A stretch of DNA of 35,318 nucleotides from the NCBI GenBank assembly GCA_041605955.1, contig JBFIXI010000044.1, forward strand, positions 1-35,318, in the 5' to 3' direction. Source of the stretch: JAHEJX01 sp041605955 (GTDB lineage: Bacteria; Actinomycetota; Acidimicrobiia; Spongiisociales; UBA5794). The notes under the pieces are model-generated. The model ran no database searches. It was given only the letters and a program-made list of their open reading frames with translations, and was not told the DNA's origin. This document shows, piece after piece, positions 1-9,500 of this stretch (position 1 is its first letter; each line of letters opens with the position of its first letter). Both the position numbers and the translations under genes were made by a program.

Positions 1-456
1 CGGTCCATTCCTGAATTCTGGTGCACCTCGCCGCAATCGCATACGGCCGGCTTCGCAGTTCCCCAATGTCGCCCGACGGATCCGGCCCCGAGCGGCGTCG
101 ACGGGACACCGTTCTCGTCACTGCCGGGTGCATTGTGACGAAAGGCGGAGTTGCTGGTTCGTCGAGTGGACACGGCGTTCCGTTCCAGTCACACCCGCTG
201 GCAATTCCTCCCGTTGGCCGGATTCCCGTCACACCCTGGTGGCATGCTCCTAGGAAGGCGCTGCTATCCGGTCCTCGGAGGAGAGAGGAAACTGCCAACG
301 AGACGAGGTTGCTGGCCTACGGCCCCGAAATCCACTCGAAGGTCGCGGAGCGAGCTCACCAACAACCCAACAACGGCTGAAACATGACTTTGAGATCGTA
401 CGGGCCAAGCTTCCAGCGAGGGTTCCGCATCGATTGCGGTCGGTTGCTCGACTCGC
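1..456. other. Left-edge region without a convincing gene
   Basis: No reading frame here has a Shine-Dalgarno site, a leaderless-type -10 hexamer or recognisable protein features. The open frames on the plus strand are rich in Arg, Pro and Ser, as expected of chance frames in GC-rich DNA. It lies downstream of the minus-strand esterase and probably holds its 3' untranslated region plus the end of whatever lies to the left. Confidence 0.5.
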
Positions 457-1374
457 TCACTCGTCGGGCCCGATGAATTCTGCGACCTGCCGCAGGGCAG
501 CCCGGCCGTCTGGAGTGGGGCCGAGCGGCCACGTGTGCTGCTGACCCTCTCCCTCGATCACCTCAACGTCTCCGCCTGCCGCCCTGGCGCGTTCCACAAA
601 CGTCATCAAGCTGGGATGGAGGATCTCGGCCGTGCCGGCGAACAACTGCAGCGGAGGCAAACCCGCCAAGTCGCCGTTGGTGGGCGAGACGTCGGGATGG
701 TCGGCTCCCAATGACCCGGCGTAGAGCTTGCCCGCCGACCTGACGTAGGCCACCGGCAAGAGGACGTCGTCGGCAGCAAGATGCTCGACCGACTCGGGAA
801 GCGTCATGTCCACGCCCGGTGAGATGAGGACGGCTGCGGCGGGCACAGGCCTCCCGGCATCACGCAGGTGCGCCAGAAGCGCCAGCGCCAGCGCCCCGCC
901 TGCCGACGTCCCCATGAGGACAACGTTCTCGGACGCGTACCGGTCCTCGATGAAGTTGTAGGCCTGCATGGTGACGTCGATTGTCTCGGGAGCCTCGTGC
1001 TCAGGCGCCTTGGGGTATACCAGCAGCGCAAAGTCGCTCCCGGTCGCCTCGGCGACGCGATGGCATGCCGCCCACTCCGTCGGGAAAGGGCCGAACATGT
1101 AGCCGCCGCCGTGGAGATAGAGGATGGTGCGGCGCCGGCGGCCCAGGCGGCCAGTCAACAAGTGCAGTGGGTGGCCGCCGACGTCTACGGACTCCACGTC
1201 CCACTTACGCCGCAGACGGCCCGGTGGCTCCGGGCGGTCGGTGCGGCGAAGCTTGGCGACGAGCTCAGCCATGCGCTCCGGATCGTCGTCCGCCGCAGCA
1301 ACTCTCTCCAAGCGCCGCTTGATCCCCATCGCTTTGACTAGCTGATTGGCGATTGTGGTGGACATGCTTGGCAT
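457..1374 (-). CDS. Alpha/beta hydrolase, HSL-type esterase
   Basis: A 305-residue serine hydrolase of the hormone-sensitive-lipase type (alpha/beta hydrolase fold 3), expected to hydrolyse short acyl esters in the cytoplasm. The oxyanion-hole motif HGGGY lies at about residues 88-92 and the nucleophile motif GTSAGG at 155-160 (Ser157). The catalytic His is probably in GQQHTWPL near the C-terminus, with the acid in the segment before it. Length is normal for the family and there is no signal peptide. The start is supported by a TACGGT hexamer ending 6 nt before the ATG, which suggests a leaderless transcript. It stands alone, facing away from the sequence start. The natural substrate cannot be told from the sequence. 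Confidence 0.9.
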   Translation of the reverse strand: MPSMSTTIANQLVKAMGIKRRLERVAAADDDPERMAELVAKLRRTDRPEPPGRLRRKWDVESVDVGGHPLHLLTGRLGRRRRTILYLHGGGYMFGPFPTEWAACHRVAEATGSDFALLVYPKAPEHEAPETIDVTMQAYNFIEDRYASENVVLMGTSAGGALALALLAHLRDAGRPVPAAAVLISPGVDMTLPESVEHLAADDVLLPVAYVRSAGKLYAGSLGADHPDVSPTNGDLAGLPPLQLFAGTAEILHPSLMTFVERARAAGGDVEVIEGEGQQHTWPLGPTPDGRAALRQVAEFIGPDE

Positions 1375-1380
1375 GGCTCA

Positions 1381-1386
1381 ACCGTA
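1381..1386 (-). promoter_or_regulatory. Probable -10 box of the esterase gene
   Basis: TACGGT on the minus strand, 6 nt before the ATG at 1374. The spacing would put the transcription start at the A of the ATG. No Shine-Dalgarno site is present. The same hexamer and spacing precede the large BTAD gene. Confidence 0.5.
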
Positions 1387-1535
1387 GGCGCGCCGCGGAG
1401 GAAAGGCCCCCTCAACCAGGTTCAACCCGACAGCGAGCACCGGCCACAGGCACGCGTCACCGAGGCCGCCCCTCCGACACTCGCGCTTGCTCAGCGGCCC
1501 GCCGCTCGGAGCCTGAGGCGGCCGCCGGGGCGGCG

Positions 1536-2132
1536 TCAGCCCCTAGCGCCGAACCCCCAGCGCTCCAGCTTGTCCCCTAGGCCGAGCCAGACTCGCCGCG
1601 CCACCCGCCACACCATGAGGGTGAGCGTGCCGGCCGCCAGCGCCAACACGGCGACGACCACCACCGCCACCACCGGATTGGCGAACGCAAGCGCCATCAA
1701 CCCAACAACGCCGAAGTCTTCGAGGAGCGACAACCCGATGTTGGACAGCGGCTCGGGCGAGGTGTTGGCCGCCAGCCTCGTCGTGGCCTTGGCCGTATGC
1801 GCATTGAGCGCCAACCCGCCGGCGAGAAGCGCCGCCAAAGCGCCGCCGATGGATTCGGATTGGCCTGCTATCACTGCACCGAGGGCCGCCGCTCCGAGGG
1901 GGCGCACGACCGTGTGAACCGTGTCCCAGACGTTGTCGATATACGGGATCTTGTCGGCGGCGAACTCACCTAGGAACAGAATTCCGGCAACGATCAGGAC
2001 GTCGAGACGGGTGAGTACGGCCGGGATGTCTTCCCAGCCGAGCCGGCCGGCCACACCGAGCAGGAGTGTGACCAGATAGAGGTTGATGCCGGAGCCCCAC
2101 CCCGATCCGGCCACCAGCCCAAGAGTTTCCAC
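1536..2132 (-). CDS. DUF4126 family membrane protein
   Basis: A 198-residue, strongly hydrophobic protein with a glycine- and alanine-rich pattern of about four or five membrane segments. The N-terminal stretch with SGWGSGINLYL and the later FAADKIPYIDNVWDTVH segment resemble DUF4126 proteins, whose function is unknown. The last membrane segment lies around residues 150-180 and is followed by a basic tail. The start is GTG, preceded at 6 nt by TATGAT, so the transcript is probably leaderless. The 156-bp gap to the lipoprotein gene upstream and its own promoter argue that it is not part of the sigma-factor operon. Confidence 0.8.
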   Translation of the reverse strand: METLGLVAGSGWGSGINLYLVTLLLGVAGRLGWEDIPAVLTRLDVLIVAGILFLGEFAADKIPYIDNVWDTVHTVVRPLGAAALGAVIAGQSESIGGALAALLAGGLALNAHTAKATTRLAANTSPEPLSNIGLSLLEDFGVVGLMALAFANPVVAVVVVAVLALAAGTLTLMVWRVARRVWLGLGDKLERWGFGARG

Positions 2133-2138
2133 GCCAGG

Positions 2139-2144
2139 ATCATA
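2139..2144 (-). promoter_or_regulatory. Probable -10 box of the DUF4126 gene
   Basis: TATGAT on the minus strand, close to the TATAAT consensus, 6 nt before the GTG start at 2132. There is no Shine-Dalgarno site, so a leaderless mRNA is likely. No clear -35 element was found. Confidence 0.55.
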
Positions 2145-2288
2145 TTCGAGGGCGCCACATCGGTAGCGCTTCCTCGGCTCGAGTTGGACCTCGACGTTCG
2201 GCCAGCCCGGCGCGACGCCATCCTCGGGGGCGGTATCAGGACATCTCGCTGAACCTGCCGATTCGGCTCGAGCAGGCGCTGACTCCGC

Positions 2289-3638
2289 TCAGCCGCCACC
2301 GCAGATGCGCTCATGGACGGCGCGCGCCGCCGAGCCGGCAGGGAACTCGTTCGGACAGAACGCAGCTGTGGCGTCCGCTTCGACCTGGGCGGCGTCGCAC
2401 CCCAGAGCACCAATCCGCTGCAAGGCGGCACCGAAGCGCACATCGTCGATCATCGCCAGCGGTGAATCGGCGAAGTCCTCGGCGCCGATGAACCGCACCT
2501 CGTCGGCGTAGGCCGCATAGAGGTCGCCGATCACCGGGCCGAGCTCCTCACACGAGGTGGCGGCGTGAGGCCCGTCGATGTAGGTGGCGGTCAGCGCCTG
2601 TTGGGAGGTTACGACCAGCACTGTGAACGCGCCCGACTCGTAGGCGTCGGGGAGATGGTCCCAGAGGACGTAAACGCCGTCCCGGACAACGATGCTGAAG
2701 GAGTCTTGTGGCGCCAATTCCGGGACCGGGCCGGTGAAGCCCTCCCCGGTTACCTCCGGCCACATCAAGCCGAAATAGCCCCGGTCGGATGGCGCCGCAG
2801 CATCGATGATGACCCCGGACTCTCCCAGGTCCACTAACCCGTCGACTACCGGCAGCCGATCCGGGTCACCCGAAAAGAGCGTCGCCACGGCGGGGCGATG
2901 CGGCACCGCGTCGAGGTTCTGGATCATCAGCGCCACTCCGGCTCCCGTGTCGATGCTCCCCGGCGGCTCCAACACCCAGCCGTGATCCTCGATGAGAGCC
3001 AGAACCTGCTCCTCGGGCTGCGGCTCGTTGCTCGGCTCGTCTTCGATCCCGCACGGCAGCGTCACCACCAAGCCGAACCGGGCGGCCTCGGACTGGAGCC
3101 GGGTGCAGGCCGCTATCTCTGCATCGACCGCCGCCAGATAATCGGCAGACGTGATCAGCGGGGTTAAATCCTCATCTGACTCGATCTTCTCGATACCGGC
3201 CAGCAACAAGGTTGACACGGCGCGCCGGGCGCTCACGTGTTCGTCGTGGGCGCTCTGCACCGCCTCAGGCGCCGCTAATGCGGCGATCTTTTCAGTCGCC
3301 TGGTCGTAGACGCCGACGAAGCACTCCGTCAGCAGCCGGCGCCGAGTCTCCACATCGAGAGACGGCGGCTCGGGGCCCGGCTCACCCTCGGGGTCGAAGC
3401 TCGTTGCCACCGGCACGAGCTGTTCGAAGCAGTCGTCCCGCAATGGCACGACCTCGGCCAGGGCGTTAACCACCGACGTGTAGTAGTCAGACTCCGCCAT
3501 CGCGGCCTGAGGCGCCTGCGGGGCGGTGGTCGGCGCGGCACCGGCGGCGGACGTGGTGACCGACGCCGGCGCAGCATCACCTCCGCATGAGGCCGCGATC
3601 AGGGCGACGATCAGCAGGTGGAATGAAAGCTTGGTCAT
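2289..3638 (-). CDS. Predicted lipoprotein, third gene of the sigma operon
   Basis: A 449-residue protein with a short N-terminal hydrophobic segment ending in a lipobox-like sequence (IAASC, Cys18). A low-complexity Ala/Thr/Pro linker follows to about residue 45, so it is most likely a lipid-anchored protein on the outer face of the membrane. The next part is helical and acidic and contains several Cys. A segment around residues 215-345 looks beta-rich and contains QNLDAVPHRP, faintly like a cupredoxin-type sandwich but without a convincing copper ligand set. I do not recognise a family. Its ATG overlaps the TGA of the membrane-protein gene (ATGA), so it is translationally coupled to the sigma-factor operon. 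Confidence 0.8.
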   Translation of the reverse strand: MTKLSFHLLIVALIAASCGGDAAPASVTTSAAGAAPTTAPQAPQAAMAESDYYTSVVNALAEVVPLRDDCFEQLVPVATSFDPEGEPGPEPPSLDVETRRRLLTECFVGVYDQATEKIAALAAPEAVQSAHDEHVSARRAVSTLLLAGIEKIESDEDLTPLITSADYLAAVDAEIAACTRLQSEAARFGLVVTLPCGIEDEPSNEPQPEEQVLALIEDHGWVLEPPGSIDTGAGVALMIQNLDAVPHRPAVATLFSGDPDRLPVVDGLVDLGESGVIIDAAAPSDRGYFGLMWPEVTGEGFTGPVPELAPQDSFSIVVRDGVYVLWDHLPDAYESGAFTVLVVTSQQALTATYIDGPHAATSCEELGPVIGDLYAAYADEVRFIGAEDFADSPLAMIDDVRFGAALQRIGALGCDAAQVEADATAAFCPNEFPAGSAARAVHERICGGG

Positions 3639-4228
3639 GGTTGGGATCCTCTTGTGTAGAACACGAACTGGCGGCCCACTTCACTGCGGCCCGCTTCGTA
3701 CACATCTCGGGGCGGCCACGGCCTCCCGCCGAGCTCGAGCGTTGCATAGCGCAGGGTTGTCGCCGACACCTCGAAGGCGAGAAGCTCGAGTAGGCAAACG
3801 TCGCCATCCGCCGGCAGACCAATCGCCACGGCGCGTTGTCGGGAAACGACCTCGCCCCGGTTGGTTACGACCCCGGCGGCGAGGAGCCTCCCCGCCCGAT
3901 CGCGCAGGTTGAAGCCGGTCCCCAGGACCACGGCGCCGTCGCGCGCCGCGCAGCTTCCGGCAGCGTCGGCCACGAAATCGTCCAGCTCCGCGTAATAGAC
4001 CGTGGCGGGTAGTTGGTGGGCTCGTTCCGAGGCGACCGGATCTTCGCTGCGCAGCGCGCCGGCGACGGCGACGAACCCAACCAAGACGGCCGCCGCCACC
4101 GCCACGGTGCGAAGCACTCGAGACCGGCGGCGCCGGCCGTGAATCCGGGCGAGGCCCTCTGCGGTGTCTACCTCGTCGCGGACCCGCTCCAACAGGGCGG
4201 CACCCGATCGGAATAAGTGCTCGTCCAC
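3635..4228 (-). CDS. Single-pass membrane protein, candidate anti-sigma factor
   Basis: A 197-residue protein with about 37 cytoplasmic residues ending in a basic RRRRSR patch, one membrane helix (about residues 38-60) and an outer domain of about 135 residues with two Cys. The GTG start shares its G with the TAG stop of the sigma-factor gene, and the stop overlaps the next ATG. That coupling, the short cytoplasmic head and the single helix are the usual arrangement of a membrane anti-sigma factor. However, the head lacks the HxxxCxxC zinc motif of the ZAS family, and no known anti-sigma domain is visible. The role is inferred from context. Longer upstream starts were rejected because they run far into the sigma-factor gene. 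Confidence 0.75.
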   Translation of the reverse strand: MDEHLFRSGAALLERVRDEVDTAEGLARIHGRRRRSRVLRTVAVAAAVLVGFVAVAGALRSEDPVASERAHQLPATVYYAELDDFVADAAGSCAARDGAVVLGTGFNLRDRAGRLLAAGVVTNRGEVVSRQRAVAIGLPADGDVCLLELLAFEVSATTLRYATLELGGRPWPPRDVYEAGRSEVGRQFVFYTRGSQP

Positions 4229-4788
4229 TACGCACTCCCCTCCCGGATGGCGGCCCCCACGGCATCCCGAGCACGCTGCAGATGCGTTTTGACGGTCGAC
4301 TCCGCCACGTCCAGGACCTCCGCTATCTCCGCAACGGGGAGGCCGTCGACGTAATGCAGGGCGAACGCCTGACGCTGGCGCACGGGAAGATTCCCAACTG
4401 CGGCCCACAGCTCTTGCTCCGCCGCCGGGTGGCTGTCGAGCGGCGCCCGCACCCGCACGGCCACTAGCGCTAGTGCCTTGGCCTCGACAAGGCGGCGGCG
4501 GAGGTGGGACGTGGCCAGGTTGACGGTCACCCTGCGCAGCCAGGCCCCCGGCTTGTCGTACCCTCGCACCCGGTCCCAGCTGCGGTACGCCCGCATGCAG
4601 GCCTCCTGCGCCAGCTCCTCGGCTACGAAGCGCTGCCCGGTGATGGCGTACACCACGGCAACCATCCGGGGGAACTCGCGCCGATAGAAGATGTCGAACG
4701 TCTCAGTGAGGCGAACGACCGGAGCTTCCAGCTCTCCGGGCGGCGAACCGTGCATCGCCACGTCCAAGGTCATGCAGTACACACGCAT
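4228..4788 (-). CDS. ECF-type RNA polymerase sigma factor
   Basis: A 186-residue protein with sigma region 2 at about residues 30-95 (FYRREFPRMVAVVYAITG, then EELAQEACMRAYRSWDRV) and region 4 at about 125-180 (LPVRQRQAFALHYVDGLPVAEIAEVL followed by STVKTHLQRAR). This is the standard two-domain layout of extracytoplasmic-function sigma factors, with no C-terminal extension. It heads a coupled operon with a membrane protein and a lipoprotein, so it probably answers an envelope or extracellular cue. The start is uncertain: in-frame ATGs lie at 4788, 4773 and 4755, and none has a clear ribosome site. It is divergent from the DUF2652 gene across 101 bp. Confidence 0.93.
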   Translation of the reverse strand: MRVYCMTLDVAMHGSPPGELEAPVVRLTETFDIFYRREFPRMVAVVYAITGQRFVAEELAQEACMRAYRSWDRVRGYDKPGAWLRRVTVNLATSHLRRRLVEAKALALVAVRVRAPLDSHPAAEQELWAAVGNLPVRQRQAFALHYVDGLPVAEIAEVLDVAESTVKTHLQRARDAVGAAIREGSA

Positions 4789-4877
4789 GAGACCCGAAAA
4801 GGTCTACAGACGAATCATGGCGGACGGGCCGAGGGATCGGGGCAGATGTTCCCCCGCACGGGCCGTGGGGCACCACA

Positions 4878-4883
4878 TATAGT
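4878..4883 (+). promoter_or_regulatory. Probable -10 box of the DUF2652-SRPBCC gene
   Basis: TATAGT, 6 nt before the ATG at 4890, is a near-consensus -10 element placed for a leaderless mRNA. It lies in the 101-bp divergent region shared with the sigma-factor operon. Confidence 0.6.
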
Positions 4884-4889
4884 TGGGCA

Positions 4890-5990
4890 ATGTTCACACC
4901 GCCCGAACCCGCCTGCTTCCTGATCGCCGACATCTCCGGCTACACCAAGTACCTGGGCGGTGTTGAGCTGGACCACGCCCAGGACATCCTTGCCGACCTC
5001 ATCGGATCCGTGGTCAGCGCGCTGGGGCCCAACTTTCGCCTCGCCAAGCTCGAGGGAGACGCCGCGTTCACCTACTCGCCGGGCGCAACGGTCGATGGCT
5101 CGATGCTGCTCGACACCATCGAGAGCTGCTACTTCGGCTTCCGCCGCCGCCGCCGCGATGTCGCCCAGGCGACTTCTTGCGAGTGCGACGCCTGCGAACG
5201 CATTCCCGATCTCGACCTCAAGTTCGTCGCCCACCACGGCGAGGCGATCTCTCAGGACGTCGCCGGCCACGAGGAGCTGCTGGGGTCTGACGTCATCGTC
5301 GCCCACCGCTTGCTCAAGAATCACGTGACCGCCGAGACGGGCGTAGCGGCGTATGCGCTGCTCAGCGAGCAGTGCCTCGACTCCGCAGGCCTCGACGCTG
5401 CCGAGCTGGAAATGCGCCCCCACACCGAGGAGTTCGAGGGCGTCGGCGACGTGCCCGCCTGGGTTCACGACCTGGAGCGGCGGTGGGCCGAGGAGGACGA
5501 GAGGGTGCGGCTGATCGTCTCCAAGGACGAGTCGGTGCTCACCGTGACTGTGCCGACCGCGGCGTCGCCGCAGACGGCGTGGGAGTTCCTGACCAAGCCG
5601 CAGCAGCGGATGTCGTGGCAGCCCTGGGTCACGGAGGTCGAGATCAAGGGGGCAACGGGCGGACGGCGCGGGCTCGGCTCGTCGAATCACTGCATGCACG
5701 GGCCCAACGCCGTGATCGAAGAGATCCTCGACTGGCGACCGTACGACTACGTAACCGATCGGACCCTGGTGGAGACTCCGGACGGATTCGTCGACTTCAA
5801 ACACACCATCGAATTCGAGCCAACGCCCGACGGCACGATCATCGAATACCGGTTCGCCCTGCCGGAAGATCCGGAGCTGCATGAGGTGGGAACCGACATC
5901 GCCCACCACTACGAGGAAGCGCTTCGCAGTGCCATCCCCGCGCTCGTCGAGCAGCTCGATGCCGAGCACGCCGCCGAGGGCGCGGCGTAG
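4890..5990 (+). CDS. DUF2652 (cyclase-like) and SRPBCC fusion protein
   Basis: A 366-residue soluble protein. Residues 1-170 match the DUF2652 pattern: ADISGYTKYL at 13-22, KLEGDAAF at 53-60, a Cys cluster (CECDAC) near 107-112 and HHGEA just after. The first two blocks resemble the metal-binding strands of class III nucleotidyl cyclases, and both Asp residues (Asp14, Asp57) are kept. Residues of about 205-350 form an SRPBCC/START-like ligand-binding domain (TVTVPTAASPQTAWEFLTKP onward). Such fusions are seen in environmental bacteria, but the function is unknown. Whether it makes a cyclic nucleotide is not shown here. The start is supported by TATAGT 6 nt upstream. It is separated by 104 bp from the FKBP gene on the same strand. 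Confidence 0.85.
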   Translation: MFTPPEPACFLIADISGYTKYLGGVELDHAQDILADLIGSVVSALGPNFRLAKLEGDAAFTYSPGATVDGSMLLDTIESCYFGFRRRRRDVAQATSCECDACERIPDLDLKFVAHHGEAISQDVAGHEELLGSDVIVAHRLLKNHVTAETGVAAYALLSEQCLDSAGLDAAELEMRPHTEEFEGVGDVPAWVHDLERRWAEEDERVRLIVSKDESVLTVTVPTAASPQTAWEFLTKPQQRMSWQPWVTEVEIKGATGGRRGLGSSNHCMHGPNAVIEEILDWRPYDYVTDRTLVETPDGFVDFKHTIEFEPTPDGTIIEYRFALPEDPELHEVGTDIAHHYEEALRSAIPALVEQLDAEHAAEGAA

Positions 5991-6080
5991 GGCGTTCGAC
6001 CGTCGCGGCGTCAGACTCTGCAGTCTGCTGCCAACGGCCGGACGACAGCACCCGATGGAACTCGAGACCGCAGCCGGGGC

Positions 6081-6086
6081 TACCCT
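6081..6086 (+). promoter_or_regulatory. Possible -10 box of the FKBP gene
   Basis: TACCCT lies 8 nt before the ATG at 6095. There is no Shine-Dalgarno site before that ATG. The spacing is slightly longer than at the other leaderless-type starts in this window, so support is weaker. Confidence 0.35.
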
Positions 6087-6094
6087 CCGCCGTC

Positions 6095-6475
6095 ATGGAA
6101 GACACTCACCAGAAGCCCAGCGTCACCGTGCCCGAGGGACCGCCGCCGGAAGCGCTCGTAGTCGAGGACATCGTCGAGGGCGAGGGCACCGCGGCCAAGG
6201 CGGGGATGCGGGTAACCGTCGACTATGCCGGGGTCAACTGGTCGGACGGGTTCGAATTCGACGCATCCTGGAACCGTGACGAGCCGTTGACGTTCAGGCT
6301 CGGTGCCGGTGAGGTGATCGCCGGCTGGGACGAAGGCGTGCAAGGCATGAAGGTCGGCGGCCGGCGCCGGATCACGATCCCGCCGGAGTTGGCATACGGA
6401 TCGCGGGGCGCCGGTGGGGTCATTGGCCCCGACGAAACCCTGATCTTCGTCGTCGATCTGCGCCGCGTGGGCTGA
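6095..6475 (+). CDS. FKBP-type peptidyl-prolyl cis-trans isomerase
   Basis: A 126-residue single-domain FKBP that catalyses cis-trans isomerisation of Xaa-Pro bonds during protein folding. The family pattern is complete: VTVDYAGVNWSDGFEFDASW (start of the fold), FRLGAGEVIAGWDEGVQGMK at about 70-89, RRITIPPELAYGSRGAGG at about 92-109, and the final strand LIFVVDLRRV. There is no signal peptide, so it acts in the cytoplasm. Length is typical for the small actinobacterial FKBPs. It converges with the large BTAD regulator gene, 82 bp away, and no strong terminator is visible between them. Confidence 0.95.
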   Translation: MEDTHQKPSVTVPEGPPPEALVVEDIVEGEGTAAKAGMRVTVDYAGVNWSDGFEFDASWNRDEPLTFRLGAGEVIAGWDEGVQGMKVGGRRRITIPPELAYGSRGAGGVIGPDETLIFVVDLRRVG

Positions 6476-6557
6476 GGGGGACATAGGAATTCGGCGGAGC
6501 TCGCCACTCGTCGGTAAAGGCCTAGTTTCCGCACATCGTGGTCGACACTGCTCGCGC

Positions 6558-9500
6558 TCAACCGCAACCGAACGCCGCTAGGTACTGCTCGCACTCGGCC
6601 TCGGTCAGGATGCGAGTCACCCGACCCTTGGCGATCTCGAGAAGCTCAGTCGCGTCCAGAGCGAAGACCCTGACGCCCTCGCGTGTGGCAACGACGAGGC
6701 GCGAGCCGTCGCTGTTGAACGCAAGCTCCTGGACGGACGCCCCGAGATCGGGCAGGGTCATCCGCTCCTCTCCAGTGTTCTGATCCCAGAGCTTGATCAC
6801 ACCGCTGAAGTCGCCGGTGGCGAACGTGTCGCCGTGCGCGGCGACTGTGACGACGGGAGCGCGGTGGGCCGTCCGCTCCGCGGTCACGACATCGGTCTGG
6901 ACCGTGTCAACCATGGTCCATCCGCCGAGTAGATCTCCAACCACGAGCCGCGAGCCTGTCGCGGCAGCCGATATCGACACCGAATCGGTGTCTATAGCGT
7001 CCACTGGCTGGTCAGCCGGGTTCTCGCCCCACAGCTTGATCGCGCCATCGCGATGAACCGTCACCAGTCCCGTTGCCTCGCCGAAGAGCACGGCCCTGAG
7101 CTGGGCGCCAGCCTCAATGGACTCCGCCGATCCTGAAGCACGATCAACCAGCTCGATCCGCCCACTTTCCGTGCCGAGGGCAAAGCTCTCTCCCGATGGC
7201 GAAAAGACGAGGTAGCGGGACTCTGCTCCACCGTCCGTGACGTCGAGACGGCCGGCGTTGGTTCCGTCCGTGAGGTCGACAAAGGTGACGTTGCCCTGCC
7301 GAGCAAAGGCAACCAACTCCGTGCCGGGAACAACAGCCACCGACTCGGCGAGAAACGGAGGGAATTCGAGGATCGACTGGTCCGCGAGGTCGTAGACCTT
7401 GGGGGGGGACTCGTTCGGTTTGCTCAATTCGATCGTCAGCAAACGATCGGCGGCGGTGAACGCCGCGAAGTTGCGCAGCTCAGCGAAGTCGTCAAGCCCG
7501 AACCGATTGAAGTCTTCCTCGACGCCGATCACCTCGGCGTCTGCCAACGGGGACAGGTTCCATACTTGAGCGACGCCATGGCTCCCCGTCGTCAGGAGCT
7601 GAAAGGCTTCGATATCGTCGGGGCTGAACTCGACATCCCAGACAGCGCCGGTGCCGAGCCTGATCACCCGAATCTGTTTACGACTCCGAGGGTCCCACAC
7701 CTGAGCGGTGCCGTCGACCGAAGCCGACGCAGCCAGGGAGGCTCCCGGTGACAGCTCGAGGTCCCAGATCTGGGCTTCGTGCCCCTCGTAGTAGCTGACG
7801 AGCTCGCCTCGCGTGGAGATGACAACCTCGCCCGCCACCCGGAAGCTCATCGAGATGCTGATGTCACGGTCGGCGGCCACCCTTACGAATGAGAAGACGT
7901 CCTCGCGCGCATCCACCACTGCCCCGTCGTCAATGTCGATCCATGCGGCGAAGGTTTCTGCACCACGCGCTTGCTCGACCAACACCCTGGGCTCAGGATC
8001 ATCGATGATGGCAAGTGCGGCAGTACAGCACGTTCCGAAGTCGAATATCTTCTCGCCCGTAGCGACCTCGTAGAGGCCGCCGGCAGTCGGTGGGGGCGGA
8101 AACTCCACCCAAGCATCCAAATAGCCACGCGCCGCCACATATTGACCGTCCCGAGATACGGCGAACTCCGGAGGCGTGACGCTGATCGGAACTCGCCACA
8201 TCTCGGTGCCGCTTGGGACGTCAACTGCGATCAAGCTGCCGTCGGCGGCTGCCACGAAGAGCACCGAACCATCCGACGTTGCCTGCATCCAGAGCGGGCC
8301 GAGCGCCTCACGAGTGAAGTCGGGAAACTCGGGCTCCGTAGCAATCCAGCCCGGCTCCCCGATGCGCCTGACCTCGGTCGCCGCCGCGGTGCTTATGTCA
8401 TAGATAGCAATCGTGCCGTCCGCGTCCAGCACGCCGACGGCCTCCCCGATGAACGCGGCACCACCGGTGGGTGCCGGCAGGCTGGTCACCAGATAGTGAC
8501 CCGCCAGCGTCCGATGAAGCGCCTCTAGGGTCGCATCGTTGGCTTCTCGCTCCACGGCTTCGATGGCGAGAAGCACGCCCAGCTCCGAGTCCGCCGGAGC
8601 GACGGAAAGGGCGCTTGCCGTCAGTCCTCGAAGATTCGCCCGATCACGCTCCTCGTTGGCGGAGTTCGCCTGGAAAACGGCGAAGCCGGCAAGTAGCACC
8701 GCACCGACCGCCGCCGCCGCCAGAGCCGTGAGAGTGCGGCGCCTCTTGGTCGCTTGACGTTGCAGCCGATCGTCGCGGGCTGCAATGCTCCTCTCCAATA
8801 GGTCCGCTTCGGTTGCAGCCACAACGCGGTCCGTCGTCGCCGACCAGGCTTCGAAGGCGGCGAGCTTCTGGCCGCTCAGCAAATAGTCCGGTTGCCTGTT
8901 CGCCTCCGTCCACTCCCGGGCCGCTTCCCGCAACCGCAGGTGAGTGCGGATGTCCTCCCGACCCTCCTCGACCCACCGCCCCAGCCGCGGCCACTCGCCG
9001 AGCAACGCCTCGTGGGCGACCTCCACCGTGGGGCGGCCGTCGGCATCTTGGTCCAGTGACACGAGCCGAGCCCCGACGAGAGCATCGATCACGTCGGCGC
9101 CGACATCTGCGGGCAGATCGTCGACGAACGCCCGCCGCCGCGTGGCCTCGTCCGCCTCGAGCAGCGTGACTAGCTGAAGGAACAGGATCTGTGCCCCGCG
9201 CTGACCTACGCGATCGAGACCGGTGAAGACGGCTTCGGCTTGTCTACCGATGGCGCCGCGCAGACCGCCAAATGATTCGTAATCCTCGAGGGTGAGACCG
9301 CCTCCGGACCACCGTTCGAATAGCTCAGTCATCGTGTACTGCAGCAGGGGTAGGGCGCCGGGTTGGCCGGTGGCGTCGCCGATGATCGAGCCGACGAGGG
9401 CAGGCTCGACCTCGACACCGACCTGGGCGGCCGGCCCGACGACTGCTTCGCTCAGCTCATCTGGGGTCATCGCGACCACGGTCTCTTGCCGGCCGGCGAG

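Noticed and set aside
1416..1430. tRNA T-loop-like sequence (GGTTCAACCC)
   Set aside because: No acceptor, D or anticodon arms can be formed around it on either strand.
4815..5969. 384-codon minus-strand frame opposite the DUF2652 gene
   Set aside because: Antisense shadow; the plus-strand protein has two recognisable domains and a promoter.
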